Numbered from the stretch's first letter, positions 31,526 through 41,679 are shown. The stretch: DNA of 64,000 bases from Oscillospiraceae bacterium (GCA_009782215.1 WRKO01000003.1:1-64000); one strand, 5' to 3'. Program-made: numbers and translations. The notes: generated from the letters alone by a model not told the origin.

Positions 31526-32173
31526 CTATAGCTTCTCACCCTTCGGGCCGCTCAGAAACGCCGCCGCCGCTTGCACCGCTTGCTTATGCTCCCCCAAGTC
31601 CTCGCCCGCGAAACGGTGGTCGAAGCTGCGGATGAAGACGGACAGGCTTTCATGCAGCCCCCGCATATACGCGGCCGCTTTCTTTTTGAGCGACGCCGTA
31701 AACACCGGCGTTTCCTTCTTGCCAAGCTCCTTGGGCGCGCGGGCGGCGAGCGCGGCGGTGTGCGGGCGGCAAATCATCGGCTGCGCCTCCCATTTTCGCC
31801 GAAAGTCCTCCTCGGTGCGCCACAGGTGGAGGATGTTTCCGGTATATGCGTCGAAAAAGCCGTTTACGCGGTTGCAAACATAACAGTCCTCCGCAAACAG
31901 AAGCCCCTCGTTTTGAATCAGCTCTTGGATATGCGTCTCCAGCACGAGCGCCAGAGGAAGCCGTTTCTGACGCTTGATCAGCGCGTCCAAGTGTTCGGCG
32001 CAAAAGCCGAGCTTGTTGGTACGCTTGCGCACATCCGGCTCCATCATGGCGGGGCCGAGGGTGTAATCCAGCGTATCGTCGAACAGCTTGCGGTGGAGAC
32101 GGCAAACGGGACACTGCCCGTCCAGAACCTCAAACGATTCGTTGATAGGGATTGAGTATATCGTTTCCTTCAC
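31526..32173 (-). CDS. DUF6062 protein
   Basis: 215 residues from GTG at 32173, preceded by GGGGGGAG; a longer upstream frame has no site. A short Cys pattern is visible (GQCPVCRLH near the N-terminus, FAEDCYVCNRVNGFF in the middle) and conserved helical stretches (KLGFCAEHLDAL). This matches my memory of the clostridial DUF6062 family, which has no known function; the paired cysteines suggest metal binding. It shares its upstream region with the divergent thioesterase gene. Confidence 0.75.
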   Translation of the reverse strand: MKETIYSIPINESFEVLDGQCPVCRLHRKLFDDTLDYTLGPAMMEPDVRKRTNKLGFCAEHLDALIKRQKRLPLALVLETHIQELIQNEGLLFAEDCYVCNRVNGFFDAYTGNILHLWRTEEDFRRKWEAQPMICRPHTAALAARAPKELGKKETPVFTASLKKKAAAYMRGLHESLSVFIRSFDHRFAGEDLGEHKQAVQAAAAFLSGPKGEKL

Positions 32174-32203
32174 TTGCGCTCCCCCCTTTGCGTGTGCTAT
32201 AAT
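32174..32203 (+). promoter_or_regulatory. Promoter for the thioesterase gene
   Basis: TTGCGC (32174-32179) and TATAAT (32198-32203) with an 18-base spacer and an extended TGC. It begins right after the DUF6062 start codon on the other strand, so the two genes' control regions overlap. Confidence 0.55.
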
Positions 32204-32253
32204 TATCCCTGCAATTTGGCTTTTTGTCAATCTATACTTTTGGGAGACTGTCT

Positions 32254-32982
32254 ATGGGCTACGTATTCAAGCACACCCACACCATCCCCGATAACGACTC
32301 GGATTTGTTCGGCGTCTGCCGTCCCGGCGCGCTGCAAAGCATCATGCAGGAAGCCGGCAATATGCATTCCGCTCAAATCGGCTACGCCCGCGACGACCTT
32401 GGCGACGGGATTGTCTGGGTGCTGGTCAAGGCGTTCCTGCGCTTGAACAGGCCGGTCACGCGGAAGGAAGAAATCACCGTCAGCACATGGCACCGGGGAA
32501 ATCTAGGCGCGCAGTTTTACCGCGACTACGACGTCCACGCCGGAGACGAGCATGTCGGCGAGGCCGTTACCTCGTGGGTCATGTTTGACCTGAACAGGCA
32601 GCGCCCCGTCCGTCCCGGCGCCGCGGCGGCCGAGGAGCTTTTCTACACGCCGCCCAACCCCAAAACGCTGGTCATCGGCAAGCCCCAACGGCCGGAAACC
32701 GTTCTGGACGCGGGGACGCGCCCAATCCGATATTCCGATTTGGACATGAACGGGCATGTGAACAATATCAAATATATGGACATTCTCTGCGACACGCTGA
32801 GGCTGGAAGAGCGCGCGGGCGTCTTCCTGAAAAGCGCCGAGATTCACTATGTAGGCCAGACCCTGCCGGGGCAAATGCTCGCCCTTGAAACGGGGACGCT
32901 CCCCGGCGGGCGGCTCTATGTCTCCGGCGCGGTTTCGGGCAAGCGCACCTTTGAAGCCATCGCGGAGCTGGGCGGGAGATAA
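32254..32982 (+). CDS. Acyl-ACP thioesterase
   Basis: 242 residues from ATG 32254 with GGGAG upstream. Two hot-dog domains are visible; the first starts YVFKHTHTIPDNDSD and LQSIMQEAGNMHS, the second contains the catalytic set in DLDMNGHVNN (Asn, His). This matches the FatA/FatB-like bacterial thioesterases that release fatty acids from acyl carrier protein. It likely adjusts lipid supply. Its last 67 bases overlap the 3' end of the gerB-like gene on the other strand. Confidence 0.88.
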   Translation: MGYVFKHTHTIPDNDSDLFGVCRPGALQSIMQEAGNMHSAQIGYARDDLGDGIVWVLVKAFLRLNRPVTRKEEITVSTWHRGNLGAQFYRDYDVHAGDEHVGEAVTSWVMFDLNRQRPVRPGAAAAEELFYTPPNPKTLVIGKPQRPETVLDAGTRPIRYSDLDMNGHVNNIKYMDILCDTLRLEERAGVFLKSAEIHYVGQTLPGQMLALETGTLPGGRLYVSGAVSGKRTFEAIAELGGR

Positions 32983-33725
32983 GCTCTGACGCCAAACGCA
33001 ATCACGGCCATACATGCCGCCGCCTTCAGCACCGTTACGCACAGCGCGACCGGAATCAAAAACGCCTCCACACGCCCAATCAGCTCCCCGCCCTTCGCCA
33101 CGCGCAAGGCATGGTGGAACGGATAGGCGACGCTCCCCGCAAGCCCCGCGCCAAGCGTAAGACCGCTCAGCACCCACACCGCCGCGCCGATTCCCAAGGC
33201 CGCGGACAACGCAAACAGATAAGCCCGGACGGGCTTTTTTGTATACCCCAAGGCGGGAATCAGCATTGTCAAGGTAATCCCTTCACATATCATCAAGGCG
33301 GGGTTTTGCGCCCACACACGCGGGACGTCTAAGCCCTCCGCTTGCAGCTTTCCGGCCAGCAAGACGGCGGCAAGGGCGATAAACCCCAGCGTCAGCGGCA
33401 GTGTAAAGCCCGCCCATTTCAACACAGCCTCCGCCTCGCCCGAGGCGACGTATAAAGCGGCGGCGAGCGTGATTCCCGCGAGCAGCCACACGGGCGTCTT
33501 GGGCAGGCTTACCGCGCCGGCAAAGACCGCCAAACGGCTTGCCGCCGCCGCCGCGGTCACGGCGGCGCACGGGATGACGGGAACGGCCAGCGCCATCCTC
33601 CCGCCGCGCCGCGCCGTCAGCGGCTTCATCAGCGGTATCAGCGGCAGCGCGAACAGGGGGACAAACGGGACGGTCAGCGTCTCCCCCGTCATATACAGCG
33701 CAAGCACGGCGATGACCTTACCCAT
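32916..33725 (-). CDS. GerB-like germinant receptor permease, short
   Basis: 269 residues from ATG at 33725. About eight membrane segments are visible; the N-terminal part (IAVLALYMTGETLTVPFVPL) and the later LMICEGITLTMLIPALG match the GerAB amino-acid-permease-like subunit. Known GerB subunits are about 360 residues with ten or more spans, so this copy is short. It overlaps the 3' end of the C gene by 8 bases and also overlaps the thioesterase gene on the other strand by 67 bases. With gerA and gerC it should form a germinant receptor in the spore inner membrane. Whether it is functional is open. Confidence 0.72.
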   Translation of the reverse strand: MGKVIAVLALYMTGETLTVPFVPLFALPLIPLMKPLTARRGGRMALAVPVIPCAAVTAAAAASRLAVFAGAVSLPKTPVWLLAGITLAAALYVASGEAEAVLKWAGFTLPLTLGFIALAAVLLAGKLQAEGLDVPRVWAQNPALMICEGITLTMLIPALGYTKKPVRAYLFALSAALGIGAAVWVLSGLTLGAGLAGSVAYPFHHALRVAKGGELIGRVEAFLIPVALCVTVLKAAACMAVIAFGVRAYLPPSSAMASKVRLPETAPET

Positions 33726-34230
33726 GCGTTTCGCCCTCCACTTTGTAAAGCTCCAGCGGTTTTTCCTCCCCGGACGCGTCAAGAATATCGCGCAACTTAT
33801 ACGCCGCGATGCCGTCCTCCTCTTCCGTTTGCAGCATGGCTCCCGCCTTGTCGTCAAACAGGACGTACACGGTCTCGCGCACCTCGCGGTTGTTCATCAG
33901 CCAGCCTATAATCTCGGGCCGGGGCGCGTTTCCGCCGAATATCACAACGGCCATCGCCCCGTAATACAGCTCAAAATCCAAGCCCTTGGCCAGCGTCCCG
34001 ATTGCGTCGTCCGTATCCTGACCCGACGCCTCGACGACACGCGTCCGCAGGCCCTCCTTCTCCGCCGACGGCGAACGGTCTACAATCTCAAGGGAAACCT
34101 TTACCCCGCCGTTTGCCCCCTCCTCAAACGCCATGCCGGTGACGATGGAGAGCTTGTCTAGGTCTTTGTAGTCCCAGCAGCCGGACAGCAGAAAGAAGGA
34201 AAGCGCCAGCACCAACAGCAGTCTGCCCAT
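33718..34230 (-). CDS. GerC-like germinant receptor lipoprotein, N-terminal domain only
   Basis: 170 residues. A lipoprotein signal is clear (LLLVLALSFFLLSGCWDY with the lipobox Cys), followed by the start of the Ger(x)C fold (LSIVTGMAFEEG, then VVIFGGNAPRPEIIGWLMNNREV). Complete GerC subunits are about 370-400 residues with three domains; this one stops after the first, at TGA 33718. ATG at 34230 overlaps the gerA stop by one base and the stop overlaps gerB by 8. So the B and C subunits are both reduced, while A is full length. Confidence 0.75.
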   Translation of the reverse strand: MGRLLLVLALSFFLLSGCWDYKDLDKLSIVTGMAFEEGANGGVKVSLEIVDRSPSAEKEGLRTRVVEASGQDTDDAIGTLAKGLDFELYYGAMAVVIFGGNAPRPEIIGWLMNNREVRETVYVLFDDKAGAMLQTEEEDGIAAYKLRDILDASGEEKPLELYKVEGETHG

Positions 34231-35684
34231 CACCGCAGCCTCCCCAAACGCTTGCGGTTGCGGGATAACCTCGGCGGGCGGGTGTTCAGCGCCCAATACG
34301 GCGCGCGGACGAGCGCGTCCTTTTGCTCGGACAGCGGCCCGCCAAGCTGCTTGACGCCGAAGGATTGCAGCCTCTGCATATGAACAACGGCGACGGCAAC
34401 CCCGGCCGACAGCCCGAACAGTCCGAACAGCGACGCGCAGAACAGCAGTAAAAAGCGCAGGACAAGACAAGCCTCGTCCAGCTTTGGGACAAGGATTCCC
34501 GTGATGCCGGTCAGCGCGGCGACAATGATGATTTGCGGCGAAACAATCCGCGCCTCCACTGCCGCCTGCCCGATAATCAGCGCGCCGACAATACTCAGCG
34601 CCTGTCCCCCGCCTAGCTGCATCCGCATCCCCGTTTCGCGCAGAATATCAAACACAATCAGCATGAATACAGCCTCGAACGCCGCCGGAAAGGGCGTGTT
34701 TTGAAACTCGGACGCCATATTCAGCAGCATCGGCCCCGGCAAAATCTCATACTGCCCGGAAACGACGCAGATATAGAACGCGGGCGTGACAACGGTGATG
34801 AAAAACGCCGCCGCCCTCAGCCACCGCGCAAAGGACGCGTGGACAGGCCCTACATAGTAGTCCTCATTGGCCTGAAAATTCTCCGTGAAGAGATACGGAA
34901 GCGTTAAGACCGCCGGGGAGCCGTCCGCCATCAGGGCAATCCGCCCTTCCAGCAGCTTGCCGGCCACGATATCGGGCCGCTCCGTCACGCCGACAACGCG
35001 AAAAGGCGTCCGGCGGGACAGGGGCGGCCGGTGGATAAGCTCGCATATCGCTTGCGTATCCAGCACGCCGTCAATGTCGATTGTATCCAGCCGTTCCAGT
35101 ATCTCCGCCAGAAGCTCCGGCTTGACCACGCCCTCAAGATAGCAGACGGCGACGCGGGTGCGGGTGCGCCGCCCGATGGGCTTGATTTCAATTTTCAAGT
35201 CACCGTTCCGAAAGCGCCGGTGAAGCATGGTCAGGTTGTTGAGCAGTGTTTCCCCAAACCCTTCCCTCGGCCCGCTCAAGACCCGTTCGCCCTGCGGCTC
35301 GGCAATGCCGCGTATCGGAAAGCCCTGTGTGGAGAAGATGACGGCCTCCAGCCCGCCCGGCAGCAGCACAGCCGTATCGCCCGACGCGACGCTCTCCTCT
35401 ATCTCCGCGAAGGAATGTGTGCTTTGCGGGAAATGCCCCAGCAGAACCTCCTCCGCGACGGCGGACGGGCGGCTGTGGTCAACGGCCTCCGAATTGACCA
35501 GCGGGCCGATGATGTATTCATTGACCACGGCGTTGTCAATCATCCCGCCGCAGTACGCCAGATGAAAGACCGCTTTGGCGTCGTGTATGTTGCGGACGGT
35601 ACGCAGGATAAAGGTGCCGTCCCGCTCAAAACGCCGTCTCAGCTCAATGACATTGTTTTCCGCGCACCCGGTCAGCGTGTCCAT
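34230..35684 (-). CDS. GerA-family spore germination protein
   Basis: 484 residues, full length. The N-terminal soluble domain (FILRTVRNIHDAKAVFHL and LLPGGLEAVIFSTQGFPIRG) is followed by about five membrane segments in the C-terminal half (SFARWLRAAAFFITVVTPAFY, FPAAFEAVFMLIVF, ALSIVGALIIGQAAVEA, VAALTGITGILVP, RFLLLFCASLFGLFG). This is the GerAA/GerKA subunit, which with B and C forms the germinant receptor. It is the first gene of a leftward operon. A terminator of the upstream gene lies before it, but no promoter is clearly seen in the short gap. Confidence 0.9.
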   Translation of the reverse strand: MDTLTGCAENNVIELRRRFERDGTFILRTVRNIHDAKAVFHLAYCGGMIDNAVVNEYIIGPLVNSEAVDHSRPSAVAEEVLLGHFPQSTHSFAEIEESVASGDTAVLLPGGLEAVIFSTQGFPIRGIAEPQGERVLSGPREGFGETLLNNLTMLHRRFRNGDLKIEIKPIGRRTRTRVAVCYLEGVVKPELLAEILERLDTIDIDGVLDTQAICELIHRPPLSRRTPFRVVGVTERPDIVAGKLLEGRIALMADGSPAVLTLPYLFTENFQANEDYYVGPVHASFARWLRAAAFFITVVTPAFYICVVSGQYEILPGPMLLNMASEFQNTPFPAAFEAVFMLIVFDILRETGMRMQLGGGQALSIVGALIIGQAAVEARIVSPQIIIVAALTGITGILVPKLDEACLVLRFLLLFCASLFGLFGLSAGVAVAVVHMQRLQSFGVKQLGGPLSEQKDALVRAPYWALNTRPPRLSRNRKRLGRLR

Positions 35685-35702
35685 AGGTCACCACCCAAAA
35701 GA

Positions 35703-35728
35703 AAGAATCCCGTCGCGGCGGGATTCTT
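35703..35728 (-). terminator. Terminator of the MgtC-like gene
   Basis: AAGAATCCCG and CGGGATTCTT pair over 10 bases with a 6-base loop, and on the minus strand the stem is followed by TCTTTT. It is placed just after the MgtC-like stop (35751) and before gerA. Confidence 0.75.
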
Positions 35729-35750
35729 AGTATATACGGTTCGGCGGGGG

Positions 35751-36173
35751 TTATTCCTCCGTATGCGCCGCGGGCCGGATTTTATCCTCCACAAGCCGGA
35801 TGAGCAAGTTGACCGCAAGCAGAATGGCCGCCGCAACGGTTGCGAACAGCAGTTTTCCGCTGCTGCACAGCACCCCGATGGCGGCGGTGCACCATATGGT
35901 GGCGGCTGTATCTAAGCCTTTGACATTGATCCCTTCCTTGAAGATGATGCCGCTGCACAGAAACCCGATGCCCGTCACCACCTGCGCCGCGATGCGCGTC
36001 ATGTCCGGCGCACCCATCAGCACGGAAAACAGCGTGAACAAACACGCCCCCATGCTGACCAATATGTTTGTACGGATTCCCGCGGCGTGCCCGGTAAGCT
36101 GCCGCTCCAACCCAATAAAAAACCCAAACGCAACCGCGCAGGCGACGCGTACGGTAAAATCAAGCAACTCCAT
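35751..36173 (-). CDS. MgtC/SapB-family membrane protein
   Basis: 140 residues from ATG at 36173, with AGGAGAGG upstream; an in-frame ATG further up has no site. Four to five membrane segments and the MgtC signature IGLERQLTGHAAGIRTNILVSMG and GIGFLCSGIIFKEG, NVKGLDTAATIWCTAAIG are visible. Family members help growth at low magnesium or in hosts; most act on the membrane ATPase or transport. It has its own terminator. Confidence 0.9.
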   Translation of the reverse strand: MELLDFTVRVACAVAFGFFIGLERQLTGHAAGIRTNILVSMGACLFTLFSVLMGAPDMTRIAAQVVTGIGFLCSGIIFKEGINVKGLDTAATIWCTAAIGVLCSSGKLLFATVAAAILLAVNLLIRLVEDKIRPAAHTEE

Positions 36174-36331
36174 TTGGTTCCTCTCCTGTTTCAAAAAGTT
36201 CTGTCAAACGTATGCTCCCCATGATAAAATACTCGGTATGGAGACAAGGCTACATCAATACAGCATCATGGTTCTATCTATCGTGCGCGGCCGCCGCCGC
36301 TGCTTTATACTGTAATCGGGAGGTGAGACTG

Positions 36332-37813
36332 ATGAAAGAAGAAAACCCCGTGTTCCGTTCGCTTGAGCTGATTGAAAGCCAAATCTCAGAAAAATTAACC
36401 GTTGGGAATATCGCGGGCGGCGTTTATTTTTCCAAAAACCATTACCAGCGATTGTTCCGTGAAACCGTAGGCAACAGCGTGATGGAGTATGTGACGAAAC
36501 GGAAGCTGACCCTTGCCGGCAGGGCGCTATTGGAAACCGACGCGGCCATCCTCGACATCGCGCTGGACTACGGCTACGATTCCCGCGACGGTTTTACGCG
36601 GAGCTTCAAGGGATATATGGGCGTAACGCCCACGGAATACCGCAAATACGGTCTCGCCGCCATCTCACAAAAAACAATGAAGGAGAGGCCAATCATGAAG
36701 TACTCAAAAGCAACCGACGAAATTCTGCGGGAACTCAACGAGTTTATCGCAAAGGCAAAAGAAACGGCGGAGGCGGCGCGAAAATGTACGCTGCCGTGGT
36801 ATAAGGAGTTTTGGGAGAATATCGCGGCCCAGACCGATACCTATTCCGGCAAGCTGGAAGCCGTACTGGAACGCATTGGCGGCATCGCGGAACGCCCGGA
36901 TGAAATCACAAACAGGTTCAGCATCTTAAAAGTCATTGACGACACGGCGTTTGCGCTGAACGCCTTGGTATTCAGCGCCGAGCTGACCGCCGCGCGCGCA
37001 AAGCCGGAGGATTACCAAGCCATGCGGCCGCTTTACGAACGGTACCGTGAGCTGATGCAGATGATTTCTCAGAAAATATCTGCAATTACGCAATTCTTCA
37101 ATGAATTGTCCGCGCTTATCTTTGAGGATATGCGCAAAACCTTCGCCGGGAAAATGGAGGAGGTTGTCCGCAAGGCCAGAGCTGCCGCCGACGGTATTTG
37201 CGGATACGCATACATCAAGAGCGAGTTTATGAATATAGCGGACGCGCTGGTGGCCATCCCGATTGAGGACATTACGGCGCATAGGCTTGATGATGAACTC
37301 TTCAAGCTGCCCATTCTCCGGTTTGCGATAGACGCCGACGTCCTCCGCAGCGGCGGCAGAGACAAAGCGATGTTTGACGGCGTGGAACCATTCAAGCAAA
37401 GCCTTGAGGACGCCGTCGGCTTTATTCAGACCCTGCCGGCGCCGGAAGCAGAGGAGCCTATGGTTGTGCGCGTCGCAAAAGTGATTTCCGACATCGGTTA
37501 TCAGGGCAATATCCTGTTGTTTTTCACACGGGGCGAGGCCGAAAAGCTTGGAGACCTGCTTAACGATGAGCAAAAAGCAGCCGTTGACACGATTTGCCAT
37601 CAAATCAATCACTATATACATTTCACTCAAAGCTCTGCCGATGCATCGGCGTTTCAGCCGATTGCCGACAGGATTTGCGCAATTAAGGACGACATGGCGG
37701 CATTGGCAGACCAACTGGGGGAATACGGCGGCGCGCTGAAATTTATCAGCCTTACATTCGGGCAGCTTCATGTCAAGGTGACTGAGTGCATACAAGCATT
37801 CGAGACAGACTGA
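36332..37813 (+). CDS. AraC-type HTH protein with long helical C-terminus
   Basis: 493 residues from ATG 36332 with GGGAGGTGAG upstream. The DNA-binding part is at the N-terminus (about 6-110: IAGGVYFSKNHYQRLFRETVG and YGYDSRDGFTRSFKGYMGVTPTEYRKYG), which is the reverse of the usual AraC order. The rest is helical with many Glu/Lys/Ala residues, a coiled-coil-like part and no membrane span. An internal AAGGAGAGG-ATG (about 36681-36697) could start a shorter product without the HTH (MKYSKATDEILREL). The signal it senses is unknown. It converges on xylulokinase but nothing links the two. Confidence 0.78.
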   Translation: MKEENPVFRSLELIESQISEKLTVGNIAGGVYFSKNHYQRLFRETVGNSVMEYVTKRKLTLAGRALLETDAAILDIALDYGYDSRDGFTRSFKGYMGVTPTEYRKYGLAAISQKTMKERPIMKYSKATDEILRELNEFIAKAKETAEAARKCTLPWYKEFWENIAAQTDTYSGKLEAVLERIGGIAERPDEITNRFSILKVIDDTAFALNALVFSAELTAARAKPEDYQAMRPLYERYRELMQMISQKISAITQFFNELSALIFEDMRKTFAGKMEEVVRKARAAADGICGYAYIKSEFMNIADALVAIPIEDITAHRLDDELFKLPILRFAIDADVLRSGGRDKAMFDGVEPFKQSLEDAVGFIQTLPAPEAEEPMVVRVAKVISDIGYQGNILLFFTRGEAEKLGDLLNDEQKAAVDTICHQINHYIHFTQSSADASAFQPIADRICAIKDDMAALADQLGEYGGALKFISLTFGQLHVKVTECIQAFETD

Positions 37814-37826
37814 CGCACCCCTGCTT

Positions 37827-39320
37827 TTATACCCCCGCCAGCGCCCGGTAGTTCTCCCGCAGCGCCGGGTAGAGAGACTTGTACACGGCGTAGTATCCCT
37901 CGTACGCTTTGGCGTTTTCGGCGATGGGCGGCTGGGCGTCGTTGTAGCGCAGCAGGCTGTCGCACGCGGCCGGTACGGATTTGAACAGGCCCGCGCCCAC
38001 ACCGGCCAGAATCGCGGCGCCCAGCGCGGGGCCTTCGCTTGACACGGCGGTTCGCACCGGGCAGGCAAACAGGTCGGCCAGCATCTGGCGCCAGACGGCG
38101 CTTGTGCCGCCGCCGCCGCACGCCAGCATTTCGCTTGTTTGTACCCCCATGCCGCGCAGGATTTCCACGCAGTCGCGCAGGGAATAGGACACGCCCTCCA
38201 AAACGGCGCGAAGCAGGTCGGCCTTGGTGTGCATCCCGGAAAGGCCGAAGAAAACGCCCCGGCAGTCGGCGTCCAAGTGCGGGGTGCGCTCCCCCATCAG
38301 ATAGGGCAGATACAGCAAGCGCCGCGCCCCGATGGGAACCTTGTCGGCAAGGGCGGTGATGCCGTCGTAGGTGAGGTCTTCGCAAAACTGCTCACGAAAC
38401 CATTTGAGGGAAAGCCCCGCCGCCTGCGTCACGCCCATCACGTGCCACGCGCCCGGTACGGCGCAGCAGAAGGTATGCACCCGCCCGTCCGGGTCGATGG
38501 TGACGTCGTCGGTGTGGGCAAAGACCACCCCGGAGGTGCCGATGGTGGTGAACGCCCGGCCGTCTGTGACCACGCCCATCCCCACCGCCGCCGCCGCGTT
38601 GTCCCCCGCGCCGCCGACCACGGCCGTCTTGACCGACAGCCCGGTGGCGCGGGACGCCGCGCCGCTGACCGTGCCGGTCACTTCGGGCGATTCATAGACC
38701 TTCGCAAGCAGAGCCGGGTCGATATCCAGCTTATCCAGCACCTCGCCCGACCATGTCCGCGCGGGGACGTCCAGAAGCTGCATCCCCGACGCGTCGGATA
38801 CCTCGGTGGCAAAATCCCCGGTCAGCTTATAGCGCAGATAGTCTTTAGGCAGCAGGATATGGCGGCATTGGGCGTAAACGTCCGGCTGATGCTTCTTCAC
38901 CCACATGATTTTCGACGCGGTGAAGCCGGTCAGCGCCGGGTTGGCGGTGATTTCCACCAAGCGCTCCGCGCCGACGCGTTCGGTGATATCGGCGCACTCC
39001 GCCGCCGTGCGCTGGTCGCACCAGATGATGGACGGGCGAAGCACATTGCCGTCCCCGTCCATCATCACAAGGCCGTGCATCTGCCCCGAAATGCCGACGG
39101 CGGCGATATTTTCCGCGCCAATCCCGCTTTTTTGCAAAACGGAGCCAATCGTCTTGACGGCGGCGTTCCACCAATCCTCCGGGTTCTGCTCCGCCCAGCC
39201 GTTGTGCGGCTGGTTCAGCGGATATTCGGCGGACGCCGACGCTAAGACGTTGAGTTCACTGTCAAAAAGCACCGTTTTGGTCGCGGAGGTTCCCAAGTCG
39301 ATACCCAGTAAAGTTTTCAT
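37827..39320 (-). CDS. xylB: Xylulokinase
   Basis: 497 residues from ATG at 39320; AAAGGA is seven to eight bases upstream while the earlier ATG (39326) sits right on the site. FGGY carbohydrate kinase domains are both present. Hallmarks are LLGIDLGTSATKTVLFD, WAEQNPEDWW, GISGQMHGLVMMD with the substrate residues, and IIWCDQRTAAEC. The ATP side shows GRAFTTIGTSGVVF, YLMGERTPHLD and MLACGGGGTSAVWRQ. It phosphorylates D-xylulose. No xylose isomerase, transporter or typical xylose regulator is beside it, so it is an orphan gene. Confidence 0.95.
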   Translation of the reverse strand: MKTLLGIDLGTSATKTVLFDSELNVLASASAEYPLNQPHNGWAEQNPEDWWNAAVKTIGSVLQKSGIGAENIAAVGISGQMHGLVMMDGDGNVLRPSIIWCDQRTAAECADITERVGAERLVEITANPALTGFTASKIMWVKKHQPDVYAQCRHILLPKDYLRYKLTGDFATEVSDASGMQLLDVPARTWSGEVLDKLDIDPALLAKVYESPEVTGTVSGAASRATGLSVKTAVVGGAGDNAAAAVGMGVVTDGRAFTTIGTSGVVFAHTDDVTIDPDGRVHTFCCAVPGAWHVMGVTQAAGLSLKWFREQFCEDLTYDGITALADKVPIGARRLLYLPYLMGERTPHLDADCRGVFFGLSGMHTKADLLRAVLEGVSYSLRDCVEILRGMGVQTSEMLACGGGGTSAVWRQMLADLFACPVRTAVSSEGPALGAAILAGVGAGLFKSVPAACDSLLRYNDAQPPIAENAKAYEGYYAVYKSLYPALRENYRALAGV

Positions 39321-39347
39321 ATCCATTTCCTTTCTGTTTTTATATAG

Positions 39348-39378
39348 ACATATCCCCCGCCGTTGGCGGGGGATATGT
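39348..39378 (-). terminator. Terminator of the regulator gene
   Basis: ACATATCCCCCGCC and GGCGGGGGATATGT pair perfectly over 14 bases with loop GTT. It lies just after the regulator's stop (minus strand) and just before the xylB start. The following T-run is weak. Confidence 0.65.
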
Positions 39379-39384
39379 AGGAGA

Positions 39385-39960
39385 TTACGATAACAGGCAG
39401 AGCTTCACGACCTCCAGAAGCTGTTCGGCGTTGCCGCCCGCTTTGGCGCGCACATACAGCGCGTGGAGCAGCTTGGAAGCGCTGTCGGCGTCCAGCTCGC
39501 TGATGGCGTCGCGCATCTTGGGCGCGTTGGCCAGCGTGATGGGGATGGTGATGGAGCCTTCGTCCGGGTCGGCGTCGCGGGATGCTTTCCCGCCGTCGGC
39601 GGACGCGGGCTTTCTGCCACGCTTCGGCGCGAGAGAAGCTATGTTTTTGTAGCCGCGCCCGTCAAGGAAAGACAGAATCAACGCGTCGGAGCATTTCTCC
39701 ATCTCGTCTGTCTCTCCCGTGAACCAAAACGGGGTGATGTTGAGCTTCTCAGCCAAGGGGAGCAGCACCTTCGCGCTGAGACTGCCGGTTTTGAACACGC
39801 GGTAGATGGACGTGCGTTTTTGGCCGGACAGCTTTTCGATTTCATGCTTTTGCTTGCGGGTGGCGGATGAAAAAGCGTTCTTCACGCGCTCCGCGCTTTT
39901 GTCTTTGTCTTTGCTGACGTTGACCTGCTTCAGGCGGTCAATCAGTTCGGGTGTGACCAT
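39385..39960 (-). CDS. Small DNA-binding regulator (XRE-like HTH)
   Basis: 191 residues from ATG at 39960, with ATGGAGGT upstream. The N-terminal half holds an HTH: AERVKNAFSSATRKQKHEIEKLSGQKRTSIYRVFKTGSLS, where QKRTSIYRVFKTG looks like the recognition helix, followed by LLPLAEKLNITPFWFTG. A Lys/Arg/Asp-rich linker leads to an alpha-helical C-terminus (KMRDAISELDADSASKLLHALYV). I take it as a plasmid/prophage-style or stress-type repressor. Its own promoter has an inverted repeat on the -10 box, which suggests autoregulation. Confidence 0.72.
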   Translation of the reverse strand: MVTPELIDRLKQVNVSKDKDKSAERVKNAFSSATRKQKHEIEKLSGQKRTSIYRVFKTGSLSAKVLLPLAEKLNITPFWFTGETDEMEKCSDALILSFLDGRGYKNIASLAPKRGRKPASADGGKASRDADPDEGSITIPITLANAPKMRDAISELDADSASKLLHALYVRAKAGGNAEQLLEVVKLCLLS

Positions 39961-39976
39961 TTCATATACCTCCATC

Positions 39977-40021
39977 ATATGGTTTTGACAGGAGTATACC
40001 ATATAACTTTGCAAATATCAA
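39977..40021 (-). promoter_or_regulatory. Promoter with operator-like inverted repeat for the regulator gene
   Basis: On the minus strand: TTGATA (40021-40016), 17-base spacer, TATACT (39998-39993), then the ATG at 39960. ATATGGT (39977-39983) and ACCATAT (39998-40004) are an exact inverted repeat, with the right arm overlapping the -10 box. This is what autoregulation by the encoded HTH protein would look like. Confidence 0.75.
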
Positions 40022-40073
40022 GTGTTTTTTACGAAATAATATCAACAATAAATAAGTTTATGTATCATCGCTC

Positions 40074-41579
<1,506 letters not shown>

Positions 41580-41592
41580 TCAATTTATTTGA

Positions 41593-41634
41593 TGTATTGT
41601 GAACCACAATACACCGATACGAGCCTTTTGTCAA
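41593..41634 (-). promoter_or_regulatory. guaB promoter with palindromic operator-like site
   Basis: On the minus strand TTGACA (41634-41629), 17-base spacer, TATTGT (41611-41606) lead to guaB. TGTATTGTG (41593-41601) and CACAATACA (41605-41613) form a perfect 9-base inverted repeat with spacer AAC, lying over the -10 box. A repressor would block transcription there. The protein is not known. Confidence 0.7.
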
Positions 41635-41679
41635 GCCGCTTTCTATAAATTTTTGTTGTATTATGTTTACCCTTAACGG

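Noticed and set aside
36212-36331. N-terminal extension of the AraC-type gene
   Set aside because: No ribosome site for the upstream ATG; GGGAGGTGAG points to ATG 36332.
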